Source of the DNA: Apostichopus japonicus
Taxonomy: Eukaryota; Echinodermata; Holothuroidea; Aspidochirotida; Stichopodidae
Reading direction: 5' to 3'
DNA length: 40,000 nt
Assembly: GCF_037975245.1 (NCBI RefSeq)
Contig: NC_092562.1
Coordinates: forward strand, 13,988,021 to 14,028,020
This document shows positions 10,616 through 22,591 of the stretch, piece after piece. How positions within the stretch are numbered: position 1 is the stretch's first letter; each line of letters starts with the position of its first letter. A program made the position numbers and the translations under genes. A model generated the notes under the pieces. The model did no database searches, was not told where the DNA came from, and saw nothing but the letters and a program-made list of their open reading frames with translations.

Positions 10616-11853
10616 TGCCCCTGTCACACTTCTGCAGTTTGGGCCGCGGAAGCGCTACGGTTCTCTTCCGCGACTATCCGTAGTACATCCGTAGTACATC
10701 CGTAACGAACCCGTAGCAAAACCGTGATAGTCCGTGGTGGACCGTAGCGCTTCCGTAGCATCGTTTCTTCCGCAGCCCGAAATTTGAATTGTTCAAAATT
10801 TAAATTTCTTCGGCCGCTTGCCGCGGGCAACTGTAGCACAACCGTAGCTTGCCTTATCACAACCGTGGCGACCATAGCACAACCGTAGCATTTCCGCCAT
10901 TGACCGTAGCCAGGAAAGCACTACGGGGAGGCTACGGATATGCTACGGTCGTACCATGGTGTCCACGGTATCACTGCCGATGTGCTACGGATATACCACG
11001 TACGTACTACGGATATGCCACGGATCTGCTACGACAGTGTCTTTGTACCTGCGGTTATAATACGGGTACGCTGTGACTGTGTTTCTGATATGTTTCGGAT
11101 ATGCTACGGTTGTACCACGGTATCTTCGGTTACGCTACGGCGGTCTTATACACTACACACGTGTTTTTGCATGCTACCACGTTGCCAACATAACATCGCC
11201 TGTATTTAATAGGTAGTCAGTCGCCATTCCACGCGGAGACTCGACGTACTACACATGAAGTCAGCAAAAAGGAACGGTTCCGGGAGGTGGGGTAGCACTA
11301 GGAAATCACCAACCCCGCCCACACCCCTCCCGCACCCGCTACGCCAGAGGCGACTAGAGAAGTTGCCGGGGAAATTGTCCACAATAAAGAGAACAGTGAA
11401 ACAGAACAGTTCTTTACTCATTGACATGATGTAGACAGTAGATTTGGCTTCTTGGGCTAAATGTGTAGATGTGAATAACAACAACGTATGCCTAAGTGGC
11501 TGTGCCTATAATGGTATCTACAAGTGGAATAAATGTCCTATCATAATCCCATAGAACATGGGACCGTAGCCCATCCGTAGCCACCGTAGCGTGCCCGTTG
11601 CTTGCCCGTAGCGCTTCCATTGATGCCGTAGCACAACCGTTGTGAGATCTTCACATAACCGTGACATTCCGTAGCGATTCCGTAGCATTTCCTCACTACA
11701 TCCGTTACTCTTCCTTGGCTCTTCCGTAGAGGCCGTAACCACACCTCAGTGCAATCGTAGAACGTTTACATCCGCGACCAAAAACGGCTGCTGTGCTCCG
11801 GTTCCCAACCGTAGCGCTTCCGCGGCTCAAACTGCAGAAGTGTGACAGGGGCA
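10616..11853. mobile_element. Non-autonomous TIR element packed with CCGTAG motifs
   Basis: The left end GCCCCTGTCACACTTCTGCA (from 10618) and its mirror at the right (to about 11853) form a terminal inverted repeat of about 46 bp with one mismatch. The interior has about 25 exact CCGTAG/CTACGG hexamers, where fewer than one is expected by chance. They are oriented CCGTAG at 10678-10910, CTACGG at 10919-11140, and CCGTAG again at 11563-11815. No transposase coding is visible and no clear target-site duplication was found. Subterminal hexamer arrays are typical transposase-binding regions (known for hAT elements), but the superfamily is not established. Confidence 0.8.
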
Positions 11854-11999
11854 AAACCATACTTAACCTGTTTCAACCAAGACAGATGGTTACCTTGAGT
11901 TTCAGTGGATTTCGTCACCCGGGAAGTCTTGTACTTAGCGGATATAGCTTTTATATGGCTAAGTTTGATAGGCCTTAAGCCTATTTAAGTCTCGTTAAC

Positions 12000-12260
12000 A
12001 TCCCGCTCCTTTCTCGTGGTAGGAAAGTGGCTACACGTGGGAAGCGGTACTCACGTCCTTCGGAGGGGACGTTAAATTGCGGTCCCGGGAGCAGGACTAC
12101 ACACCCCTGCCTCGTACTTCAGGGCGCTATTCGAAAAGAGAAGGCGAGATTCGCCGGTGTCTTTCCACGCACAAAAACTTGGAACCTCAATAATTTCCGA
12201 CTAAGGATTTCCTTAGTCTGCTGAAGCACCTTCGGGTGGAAGCATAATACGAGGCATATC
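12000..12260 (+). repeat. Possible retroelement 3'-end fragment
   Basis: GC-rich segment with CCTTCGGAGGGGACGTTAAA and GGTCCCG, a pattern I associate with 3' regions of invertebrate non-LTR elements. A perfect 9-bp hairpin, GACTAAGGA-TT-TCCTTAGTC, lies at 12199-12218. No reverse-transcriptase coding adjoins it, so the call is weak. Confidence 0.3.
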
Positions 12261-13770
12261 ATATCATATCCCTGCAGGTAGACACACTGGCAAGTTACTG
12301 AATAAGACAATACTAAGTTCATGAAACCAATGCGACTTTTTATTTCTGTATAGTGTTTTTTCCCAGCATCTAAAACCGTGTGCTTCTCTTGTAGCACTGA
12401 CCAACGGTAAACAAAGCATTTTGCAGAAAGTACACATTTTTAATGTACATTCTGAAACATATTAAGCTTATAATTTTAGCAAATATAAGTAGCTCTTAAC
12501 GCAACATTGTGCTTAAAATAACAATTAACTCCCAAATTCCCCAGACTGATTAAGGTTGGTGGCTGAATCTACATGGAAGGGCCTGAGGCAAATGAAGTCT
12601 TTTATGAAGGGTCCGGGTGATGCAGTGGGGCAATTCCGGGTACTCCCCAAGAAGACAACAGACAAGCAAACGGTACATTCCATAATTTAGATCTTTATAC
12701 ATAGCTATAAACGGAAGGTTGCGCTGATAAATAATAAGCAATTCGAAATTTTCCCCACTGATTAAAGTTGGCCCATGAACCTTTTTGGGAGGGCCAGAGG
12801 AGCAATGAAAGATATTAAAATGGATGAGATGCTTCTCTGGTGTCATTGGACCCCTCTACTGTGTGGGTGGGGTGGGGTATTCTCTTGCACCCTGCTTTAG
12901 ACCCTGTAGCTTAATTGCTTTTCCCTTTTAAATAGACTAGGCTTATAGGCTAAACAGTGGATATATTAAGACCACTATAGTGGTCTTCATGTTCGGGTTA
13001 ATGGCTAATACTGTAGTCATTGCAATTGATGCATTTCTTGCAGTGCCTTCGACTAACCAAGTGTAAAACTAACAGAACACAGGCTAGGCTATAGCAATTA
13101 CCGTAAGCTATATTAGGTTATATGTATTGATAATGTGAAAAATGATAATTTTATACTATTCATTTATTAAAACCATGAAAGTCATGTATGGTTAATCTTA
13201 ATCTAGACTATACTTCAATCTAAATTGGCAACAATCAGTGTTGGGGGGGGGGGTGTTACCGATGTGTCAAATTTTAACAGGTGTTCCGTTAAGATGTCAG
13301 TTAATTAGGCTAAGCCTATCTGTCGCGTCCGTCCCGGTAAGGCAGATTTCGATAGTCGCGTGGCAGGGACGACACGAATTACGTAAATTACCAGTCCAGC
13401 AGAGATATATAATGATTTCGTTCTATTAATTTTGCAGGATTGATTAGACTTAATACGTTGAACCCTATATAATCAGAGGTAATACTATATGTTTAACGTA
13501 ACTTTCACACACTGAGACCTTACACGGTAAAAGTATACAGTTACAAAACTGCCACACGCGAGGTAAAAAAACATGTCACTTTTATCCAATCATAACTTAA
13601 TGTTTCTGTCACATGACAGCAGCACTAAATCACACTCTATATATGTTTAATTCCTGGAAATCATTTAAGGGAAAAGTTAACAGAGTATTTACATACATAT
13701 GCATATGCATATATTAAATATACATAAGGGTTCACGACACTATAAGTTTGACATAACACTATCCATACAA
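12260..13770. other. Intergenic region, nothing recognised
   Basis: AT-rich sequence with a poly-G run at 13243-13253. A direct repeat of the phrase 'ccactgattaaagttgg' (12544-12555 and 12756-12770 regions) hints at a diverged duplication. No gene supported. Confidence 0.4.
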
Positions 13771-13774
13771 TGAT

Positions 13775-13885
13775 TTTTTAATTCATTTATTTGTTTTATT
13801 GCCAATTGCCGTGTACAATGAATGGGAAAGGAAGTCTCCTATAAAGTCTTTAAAAGACTTGACAAGGTAGGAGACTCCTTGGAAG
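13775..13885 (-). repeat. Interspersed repeat with conserved hairpin and A/T tail, copy 1
   Basis: Read on the minus strand, this has GGAGTCTCCTACCTTG, a hairpin with AAGTCTT/AAGACTT inside GTCTCCT/AGGAGAC, then CTTCCTTTCCCATT, TGTACAC and a tail GGCAATAAAACAAATAAATG. The tail form suggests the 3' end of a LINE or SINE. An inverted second copy is at 23785-23890. Sequence upstream on the minus strand (to about 14110) includes a 14-bp-stem hairpin (14067-14103) and may belong to the same element. Confidence 0.65.
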
Positions 13886-14109
13886 AAAAGAAATAAAAAA
13901 GGTACAAATATAAATAATACAGTATATACGTAAGGATTAAATATACAGTAATAATAATAACCTAATTATGCTGAGATGGATACGTGAATAGATATATAAT
14001 ACTATAGTACGAGTTAATAAATTCCTTTTTCAAATGTATGGTGAATTTGGAAAGGAATTTCCCTATCGTCGGACAACCTAAAACACTGCTTAGGTTGCCC
14101 GACAGACGA

Positions 14110-14545
14110 CTAGAATTTGCCGCAAGTGTTCAACACTTCGAACAAAACTCGGACTGAAAATCCTTATAGTCCATCAAGCAGGCTCGATATCGTTCACTAT
14201 CGTTGCCATTATTTAGTACTAAGGTTAGTCTGGTGTGTTTTCATATGCTTAATACAATTCTCGATGTTGGATGGTTCGGGAAGTATTATTTTAAGAGTAA
14301 GCAGCAGTTTAAGACGGACTCATTTAGTCCGTTTTGCGTTGTTAGGACTTCTCCGATCGCAGCGATTTTTTTTTTAGTAAAGAGCTAATCAAAATACTTA
14401 TTGTGTGTCATTTGATATGTCAGCCGATACAGGAACTGCTCGGCTCGGCGTGATGTACATGTACAGACTTTTTGTAATGTGTGTACGTGTTTACAATTCT
14501 TCTGCATTAACGTACTGAATAACAAGAGAACATGGCTGAAAGTCT
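14110..14545. other. Intergenic region, nothing recognised
   Basis: No gene, RNA or bordered repeat seen. Short open frames at 14117-14388 lack coding character. Confidence 0.4.
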
Positions 14546-14559
14546 AATGAAATTTACAG

Positions 14560-14790
14560 CCAACAGTTGAAAAACCGACGTCAAATGTGCCGAGAGATGG
14601 AGCAGTATTAAAGGGTGGCGAATTTCTCCGAGAAAATGAATCAATCTGGTCAACTTCGCTTGAAGTTGGTTATGATACTGATGATATAATGGTGAACCCT
14701 AGGGATACCATCGTTCCTGTTACCAAGATTCACCAACAGATCGACTATAGGCCTAGAAGTTGCTTCCATGATTCAATACATGAACGATGA
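14560..14790 (+). CDS. Hypothetical exon or open fragment
   Basis: An acceptor-like TTTACAG ends at 14559 and an open frame follows (…TVEKPTSNVPRDGAVLKGGE) to a stop near 14788. A possible donor, GTGAAC, lies at 14692. The composition (charged, hydrophilic) is coding-like but no family is recognised and no partner exon is secure. It could be a remnant exon of a transposon or lost gene. Confidence 0.2.
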   Translation, partial: PTVEKPTSNVPRDGAVLKGGEFLRENESIWSTSLEVGYDTDDIMVNPRDTIVPVTKIHQQIDYRPRSCFHDSIHER

Positions 14791-14799
14791 AGGTAACTG

Positions 14800-16390
14800 T
14801 AGGCCTGTTACTAATACTCATTTTAGAGCATTACTGTGACAAGAAAGTATACATAACTTCCTTAAGTGACACGAATGCCAACTATGAAAATGTAGGACAA
14901 TGCTCTTCAAGACCATACTATACTTTGCCTAAGACTAGAAGTAATTTACGTAGCACCCATGACGGATAGATCTTTAGAGCTAACGTTCTCTAAATCAGAG
15001 ATTAAATACAGAACTTGTAAATCACTCACCTCTGATCTTTTAATTCGGATTAGTCAGTCCAGTAAATTAAATGAAAAGTGGCCGGTCCTCCAGTACACAA
15101 AATATACAGCGCACCGTCGCTCAGTCCAAGCTTAGATCGGTGGCGTGAGAATCTTTACGCCGAACCGTGGTTGGAACTTCTCGAAGGTGGTGTGAAGTAG
15201 TAGTAGTAGTAGTAGTAGTAGAAGTAGTGGTACTGTAGGGCGCCTAGGCTTACTAAACTATGAACAGCAACCGTGCTAGGCTACGCTGATCAACTATAAT
15301 CACCCGCGACGCGGACAGGAGGTGATTGTATGTTAGGTTACTAAGTCCGGTGAAAAGAGCTCGCGGAGCAGTGATTAACGCGAGCGGGCAATGTCCGAAC
15401 AAATAAAGATAATAAGGGTTGAAGTTCCCGAGCTAAAGATATGCTAGTATAGGTGAAATTAAGTATCTTAATACAGGTCAGCTACTGGTAATGATCCACA
15501 TGTCGGAGGTCCCAAGCTAAGATGACGCGTGTATCCGAGCAAGTCCCTTAAAGTATTTTCCAAACGGGGCAACCCGTCACCAAGAAAGTTTTAGGATTCC
15601 GGAGATGAGGGTGCAAGAAAATAAAACTTGCTACAGATCGACAGCTACTATATCATACTGGTATCTGTTATTTTATGATACCATTTATTTCATGTTTATC
15701 TGTCATGAAACAAATAAATGAAATCAACACAAGTGTGGTTCGATAGGCAGACTAACGTTAGGCCTATCAATATTCAATGTCGGCATGAAAGTCTATGCCT
15801 ATAGTCTGTGCCTCGAGTCTTGGATTAATTTTTCAAAAAAAGGGCCTAACTAAGCCCAGAGCATGTCTCTATGATGACTGCTGGTAGTACTGGCACACAA
15901 ACAAATGTAGCGTGTAATGTAGATTATATACAGGCCACGAAGTATATAGGCCTAGGCAATGCTACAGTATTGCCTAGTCTCAGATCCCTTCGTGTATTTT
16001 GTACACCTAACAAAGCGAGTTGGCATTTGTAAGTTTCCAGCTACTTAGCATCAGCATGGCACTTGATTTTTGTAGCACCTAGTCTTATTACAACTTCTTT
16101 AAAATTTGGAATAAAATATTTTATATCAAAGCATCTTGCTTGTTTATTTTAATTTGATTCATGTATGGTGAGGCCTTCTTTTAGGATGGAAAATCATTTC
16201 AAGTAGGGTTGCATATGTTCTCAAACCGTTGTATTGTGTGGGTTTGTAACTATGCCCTATACAAAGCACTGAAATAAATGGAATAGTAGATGGCTCATTA
16301 GTCAGTTGAGTTCCAGTGTAGACAATGAATGTGAACCACAGTGTGACCGACAGGACAATTCAAAATACTGTATCAACCAAACAAATTTGG
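14800..16390. other. Intergenic region with (GTA)n tract
   Basis: Contains a GTA/TAG trinucleotide run at 15196-15229 and several TAGGCCTA motifs. A tail-like AACAAATAAATGAAAT lies near 15710. No supported gene. Confidence 0.4.
15196..15229. repeat. (TAG)n microsatellite
   Basis: About eleven TAG triplets with one GAA interruption. Confidence 0.9.
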
Positions 16391-16406
16391 TTTTAATTTG
16401 TTGCAG

Positions 16407-16772
16407 ATGAAAGTGCAGGCCAATCGGCGCCAAAGAAAAGGATATTTGCGGTGCTTCCTCTCCAGAGATTTCTCTGGCATAACAAAAATTTGTGGAAAAT
16501 CACGACTCACTTCGGAAGGAAGAAGACCTGGTAGCGGGCAGACGGACCAGCTGTCTCAGTGTCTGACACGAGATGCTGAAAAACGGCTCAAAGAAGCTGC
16601 TGAACAGAGATGTGATGAAAGGATTAAAATGCTATTGCCCAAGACATTATGTTTACACATCATAGAGGAAGACTACTTCACCCTAAGCAAGTGGCTTTGG
16701 GTGATGGTCATGTTGACAGTGACGAGGAAGTCATATAACTCAGAAAGGATTGTTCGTGTAACCAAAGCATAA
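16407..16772 (+). pseudogene. Unidentified coding remnant
   Basis: After an acceptor-like TTTGTTGCAG (ends 16406) one frame reads DESAGQSAPKKRIFAVLPLQ for about 50 codons before a stop near 16530. Another frame stays open from 16398 to 16772, with a coiled, charged stretch (DAEKRLKEAAEQR). Two adjacent frames each looking coding-like over different parts suggests a frameshifted remnant, perhaps of a transposon protein. No family is recognised. Confidence 0.25.
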
Positions 16773-17240
16773 GCTGGTTAATGTTTTTGTAAATGTTCCA
16801 TTTTTTTCATTTGATCATTTCCTTTCCTTTTCTTATTTTTTTTTTTTTTTCATTTGACACTAAATAACTTACTTTGGTAGATTGAGAACTTCCATAAAGT
16901 TTTTAAGGTTTTGCTAACTACTACAGGGCAACAGTTTGTGGTCAGGTGGCTCTGTGTGACCTTTGTCTTGTTAAACATAGTAATTGTTTTGTGTGGTCCT
17001 TGTTTTCTAGGAATACATGTAATGGCTCCAAGCCTCTATCACTTTTGAGAACTGTGGGGGAAATAGACAGTTTAATAGCTATTTTGGTTTGGTAGGAAAA
17101 TTCTTGGTGATGGATGTGTAACAACAAATTTATTTAAGGACACTGATGAGACCCATTTATAAGTTTATGATTCGAGGTTAAGAAATATGTCTGATAATTA
17201 TTAAGTAACTTAATTGACAGCTGATAGGTCAATGGACCCC
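16773..17240. other. Intergenic, nothing recognised
   Basis: T-rich run near 16840 and no other feature with clear borders. Confidence 0.4.
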
Positions 17241-17249
17241 AATTGCCCA

Positions 17250-17480
17250 GGGACAGGGGCGTCAATCCGATTGGAAACGTGGGGGGGGGGACGTAATCGA
17301 TTCGAGTATTCCGGCCGTAAGTTCTATCTGAGCGGAGCGCCACCATCAGTTGGCGCGCAGCGTACAAAGAAAAATTTCAGATTTCAATACCTGCCAGATT
17401 GCTGGAGATGGCACTTGCCAGGCTGGATAGCAGCCATCTAATTGCGTGATTTCGGGAGAAAATTACAAATTCGTCACTCG
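17250..17480. repeat. Poly-G-containing interspersed repeat, copy 1
   Basis: A G9-10 run (17281-17290) is followed by AGCGGAGCGCCACCATCAG and TTGGCGCGCAGCGTACAAA (about 17329-17370). The same block occurs at about 33076-33112, where a poly-G run again lies nearby. It is an interspersed repeat of unknown class. Confidence 0.65.
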
Positions 17481-18190
17481 CGTTTCTTTTTGCGCGAGTC
17501 TTCACACCCTTTAAGCCGCCATATATGTAGTATATCGGTGGTTTTGTGGTCTTTGTGTAACACAAGATATGTTTGAACAGCAGACTCTTCGTTGTTTATA
17601 CATCGCGCTATCTAGCTCCAACGCGAAGAATGTTCGCAAGTAGGCTACTCTAACGTTTACAATCGGACAGTTCTGCGAAGCCAAAGCTTCTCGGTACTGC
17701 ATTCTGCTCTGACATCGATTCCGCCAAGTTTCATCTTTCGGTGTTCCGAATACTTTTCAAGTTTCCTTTTACTGTAAAGTTCATCCGTGAATTTTATTTC
17801 AGAGATTTCGAAGAACAGTTTATGAACTGTGGTTTGAGTGTGAGAGTGTATTATGTGCAACTCTACCAACTGGGCATGGTAGGCTGTATACGTTCCCGAC
17901 ATATACGTAATATATTAGGCAATCACCTGTGCGTGTACACACGAGAGTGTATTTGCTGCGGAAATAGGAGTTGAAGCCTGCCCGATGGACTATCATTCTT
18001 CAAAATCCGAAATCTGCCCCAAGAAAGGGATATTATCTTGTTGGTAACGCCCCTTTCATATTAAAAACAGCGTAAGAAATAAATCACATATTCGTACGTT
18101 CCGTAATGAGGGGGAAATCCTACACTATAGCTGACTTGCAGACAGTTACCACGTGTTATTACTTAGTAAAGACAGAATATGGATACTGTA
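17480..18190. other. Intergenic, nothing recognised
   Basis: Overlapping short open frames on both strands at 17511-17974 lack recognisable domains or splice support. Confidence 0.4.
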
Positions 18191-18198
18191 CATATGCA

Positions 18199-18545
18199 CA
18201 AGCCGTTTTACCACTTTCTTTTAAGCTTAAGTTAAATTCAATTTCACTTAAGCTTAATTGTATTCTACTTAAGTAAAATACAATTCTACTTAAGTAAAAT
18301 TTAATTTAGCTTAAGTAAAAGTGTCATTCTTTTTCACTTAAGCTAAATTAATTTTACTTAAATAAAGTTGTATTTTACTTAAGTAGAATACAATTAAGCT
18401 TAAGTAGAATTGAATTTAACTTAAGCTAAATTGTATTCTACTTAAGTAGAATAAAAATGCACTTAAGCTTAATACAATTGCATATTATTTAAGTAAAATT
18501 CAATTCTACTGAAGTAAAATACAATTTAGCTTAAGTGGAATTGAA
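18199..18545. repeat. CTTAAG palindrome array 1, 21-bp phased
   Basis: Starts with CAAGCCGTTTTA (18199-18210), the same words as the inner TIR at 18561. CTTAAG (or a one-base variant) then begins at 18226, 18247, 18268, 18289, 18310, 18337, 18357, 18378, 18399, 18420, 18441, 18462, 18488, 18509 and 18530. Almost every step is exactly 21 bp; the exceptions are 27, 20 and 26. Flanks are AT-rich, of the form TACTTAAGTA, often extending the palindrome. Confidence 0.9.
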
Positions 18546-18553
18546 GGATCGGT

Positions 18554-19122
18554 CGTATGGCAAGCCGTTTTAACATTTACCTCGTGCGGAGAAGTGGTTG
18601 GTCTGGGGGCAATGTTTACATGGTACCATGCCTTGTGGTACTACTATTACTAGCACCACTGCTTGGCTGCATTTACCAAATGTCTAACGTTCAGACTCAG
18701 TGATAAACATAGCTTTGCTTCATTTGCTAAGGGTAAGTATTGTGTGATGTTCGTACATACACAACGAAAGCTGGATAACATTGGCAGTATGGGGGAATGG
18801 CCGCAAATAGTTACGTAACTAGTACGTCTTGAACGTGACTCTATAGGTCTCGCACCACAATTAATTGTTCCATTGACTTACACACTAAACTGTCACTTTT
18901 AAGACCTGCCAAAGCATAGATAGAAGTCTTCATTTGGTATATCCTACCCACCACTAGAGCTAATATGAATTCCGCTCAAGTGGAATACAATTAAACTTAA
19001 GTAAAATGCAATTCTACTTAAGTGCAATTAATTTCACTTAAGCTTAATTGTATTCTACTTAAGTGGAATTAATTCTACTTAACTAGAATAGAGAAGTAAA
19101 TGTTAAAACGGCTTGCCATACG
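18554..19122. mobile_element. 569-bp TIR element with CTTAAG array 2
   Basis: The 27 bp at 18554-18580 (starting CGTATGGCAAGCCGTTTTAA) are repeated perfectly in inverse orientation at 19096-19122. With one mismatch the match extends about 4 bp further out. Just inside the right end six CTTAAG-type palindromes start at 18975, 18996, 19017, 19037, 19058 and 19078 (spacing 20-21). No coding. No convincing target duplication. Array 1 lies just outside the left TIR, so the whole 18199-19122 block may be one larger or nested element. Confidence 0.85.
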
Positions 19123-19124
19123 GC

Positions 19125-20418
<1,294 letters not shown>

Positions 20419-20436
20419 CGTATACAACGTATTCAA

Positions 20437-20797
20437 CGTATGTTTGTGCATCAGTGAGCTTGACGAATGGGAATGGCAAAGCTAACCATGAACTGAAAAA
20501 CTGTTAAGAAACTAACAAATAATGGCAAATAATGCAATAATAAGTATTGACGTAAATACGATGCTATAGATAACTCCTCCCTCGAAGGTGGTATCATATA
20601 AACCCAAACCCAAAACCGTATGTTCGTGCATCAGTAAGCTTGACGAATGGGAATGGCGAAGCTAACCATGAACGGAAAAAACTGTTAAGAAACTAACAAA
20701 TAATGGCAAATAATGCAATAATAAGTATTGACTTAAATACGATGCAATAGATAACTCCTCCCTCGAAGTTGGTATCATATAAACCCAAACCCAAAAC
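20437..20797 (+). promoter_or_regulatory. Tandemly duplicated 180-bp promoter of gene 2
   Basis: Two direct copies (20437-20616 and 20617-20797) differ at about 8 positions including one inserted A (about 95% identity). Each copy contains CATATAAAC: TATAAA at 20597-20602 in copy 1 and 20778-20783 in copy 2. The downstream TATA lies about 25 bp before an initiator-like TCAAACT (20801-20807) and 61 bp before the ATG. Copy 1 therefore supplies a second, upstream TATA box. Both copies also share a GTGCATCAGT...CTTGACGAATGG block. Confidence 0.7.
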
Positions 20798-20838
20798 CTT
20801 TCAAACTACATTTGTCGAAGCGCGAAGCTCAGCCCAAC

Positions 20839-20890
20839 ATGGCTACATTACACCTTGTTCTGGCTGTCTGCTTCATCGGTGGAATTTCAG
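20839..20890 (+). CDS. Gene 2 exon 1: start codon and signal peptide
   Basis: ATG at 20839 has a strong Kozak context (A at -3, G at +4) about 36 nt after a plausible initiator. The exon encodes MATLHLVLAVCFIGGIS plus the first base of a Gly codon. This is a textbook signal peptide: short N-region, hydrophobic core, small residues at the end, with cleavage likely near ISG|QQ. The donor GTAGGA at 20891 gives phase 1, matching the phase-1 acceptor of exon 2 at 24172. The start is fixed by the TATA box 61 bp upstream and by the lack of a coding frame before it. Confidence 0.75.
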
Positions 20891-21599
20891 GTAGGAAATA
20901 TTTATTCGTTTTTCCTTACAAATATGATTTTTTCTTCTTATATTATCGAATAACAAAATTAGCCTGAAAAGGTAAGACACAAACTGAGTTCGTTTACTTT
21001 AATAAATCCCCTCCCCACCCCCCCCCCCCCTCCTTCAACCAGCATTATCGTTAAATTGTACTTGGTGATTATAGGCCTTTATTGATAGGTCTTTGGCCTA
21101 TTTCAACTTTTGTTTAAATGTAACTTTAACGTAAACGGTATTGTGAGTATTAAGAATATTCTCATTCGACAGGACTGCATTGCATGGGTTAAGGCTATAC
21201 TTTTGTCACTCCATCCAAGAATAATCGAAAACTAGATTATCTGGAATAACCATTTCATAAGAATGAATAATTCAACAATATATTTGAATAAGCTATTTCT
21301 TCACTCCGGAATGAAGTACATAAAAAAAATCTGTTCAGAGGTAATGGAGGGTCTCCAATTTCGTTTACTTATAGTTTTGCGATCAATTTCTGTCAAGGTT
21401 CCCCAAGTTCACAACGTTGTTTTGTATTCTTTCTGCAATTCCTCCGACTTCGAAGAAGTCCAGCTGATAGCCAGCACTCCATATATGTAGGCTACTGTGT
21501 CATTCATTATAAATGCTATTCATAATACACAAAGTTCATCAAAAGTGATTTATAAATTTCTCTTAATTTGGTCTGTTTCTCTTCCTCCGTGTGCACGAG

Positions 21600-22090
21600 C
21601 TTTCGATAAGTGGTAACTTGTTCTTTTATCTCAATGATGATAACTGGAACATCATTTTTAGAATCCCTTTTCGTACTCTCTTCTGATGAGACCAAAGCTC
21701 ATTTTTTTAGTTTTCAATTTAAATTTCTACATCGACTTCTTGCTATCAATTGGCTTGTGTATTTAATGAACAAATAAATAGCAGTGTCTGCACGTTTCTG
21801 TAAACTGGATACAGAAACCATTGGGCACCTATTTTGGGACTGCCGTATTACCTCCATTTTTCGATTAGATATCGTGCAACTATTCTTTGGGAGACAATTC
21901 ATTTTGACCAAAACAGTTTTTTGTCCTTCGGTCATAATTTAGTGTTAGATTCACCCTATGAACTCGTTCAGTTTGCGTTTTAAATAGTATGTAAATAATT
22001 GCAATTTGTCGACTTCCCTTGGCCTCTTGCACAGATTTCCTTTTCCTTTTCCCCATTTGTATATTGTTTCCTCTTCTTTGTTATGAATAA
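21600..22090 (+). pseudogene. LINE (non-LTR retrotransposon) ORF2 C-terminal remnant
   Basis: From 21715 one frame reads QFKFLHRLLAINWLVYLMNK then a stop, then RFCKLDTETIGHLFWDC and onward to a stop at 21940. The pattern C/R-F-C....ETI.HLFW.C is the hallmark of the region after the reverse transcriptase in many L1/Tx1-like LINEs. A frame slip then gives LDSPYELVQFAF. Internal stops and frameshift make it dead. AATAAA at 22084-22089 may be its poly(A) signal. It is inserted in gene 2 intron 1, sense orientation. Confidence 0.75.
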
Positions 22091-22591
22091 ATCGTTTAAC
22101 CACCGAAGAAAAAAACAATAATTTCATGACCAACAAATTGCATGTATACCTTAAATGAAATATACAATAAAGAGAATATACCCAACTAAGAAAAACGTTG
22201 CTTGAAAATATAATCGCTACATATATATTTTTTTTCTAGCCAACGTATTGTGTGATATGTTACTCTTGATCAGTTCCGCGATCGAGTTTCTTAGAGCCAA
22301 GTTGCAAGTCTCAGTCGAATCTCGAGTTGCATCGAGACGACTCAAGCTTTTTAAATTTAGTTCTAGTCGAGTCAGAGCCGAAACTCTTTGTAAGTCATCA
22401 TGATGCTGCATCGAGTCCCTTAATTGTGTATGTCGAGGCACCTTCGAGTCCGCAAATTAACTCGTCGGTGTCTCTTCAAAGCCCGATAATTATGTATGTC
22501 GAGTCACCTTAAGTCTCTGCAAATGCACTGACTTTTTGGTAGCCCACCTGTGAATGCACTGTTCGCTGCTGCACTGTGATGGTGACCTTTA

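Noticed and set aside
18226-18545. Regular 21-bp array considered as a CRISPR array
   Set aside because: The genome is clearly eukaryotic, units are palindromes with AT linkers too short to be spacers, and a transposon TIR adjoins it.
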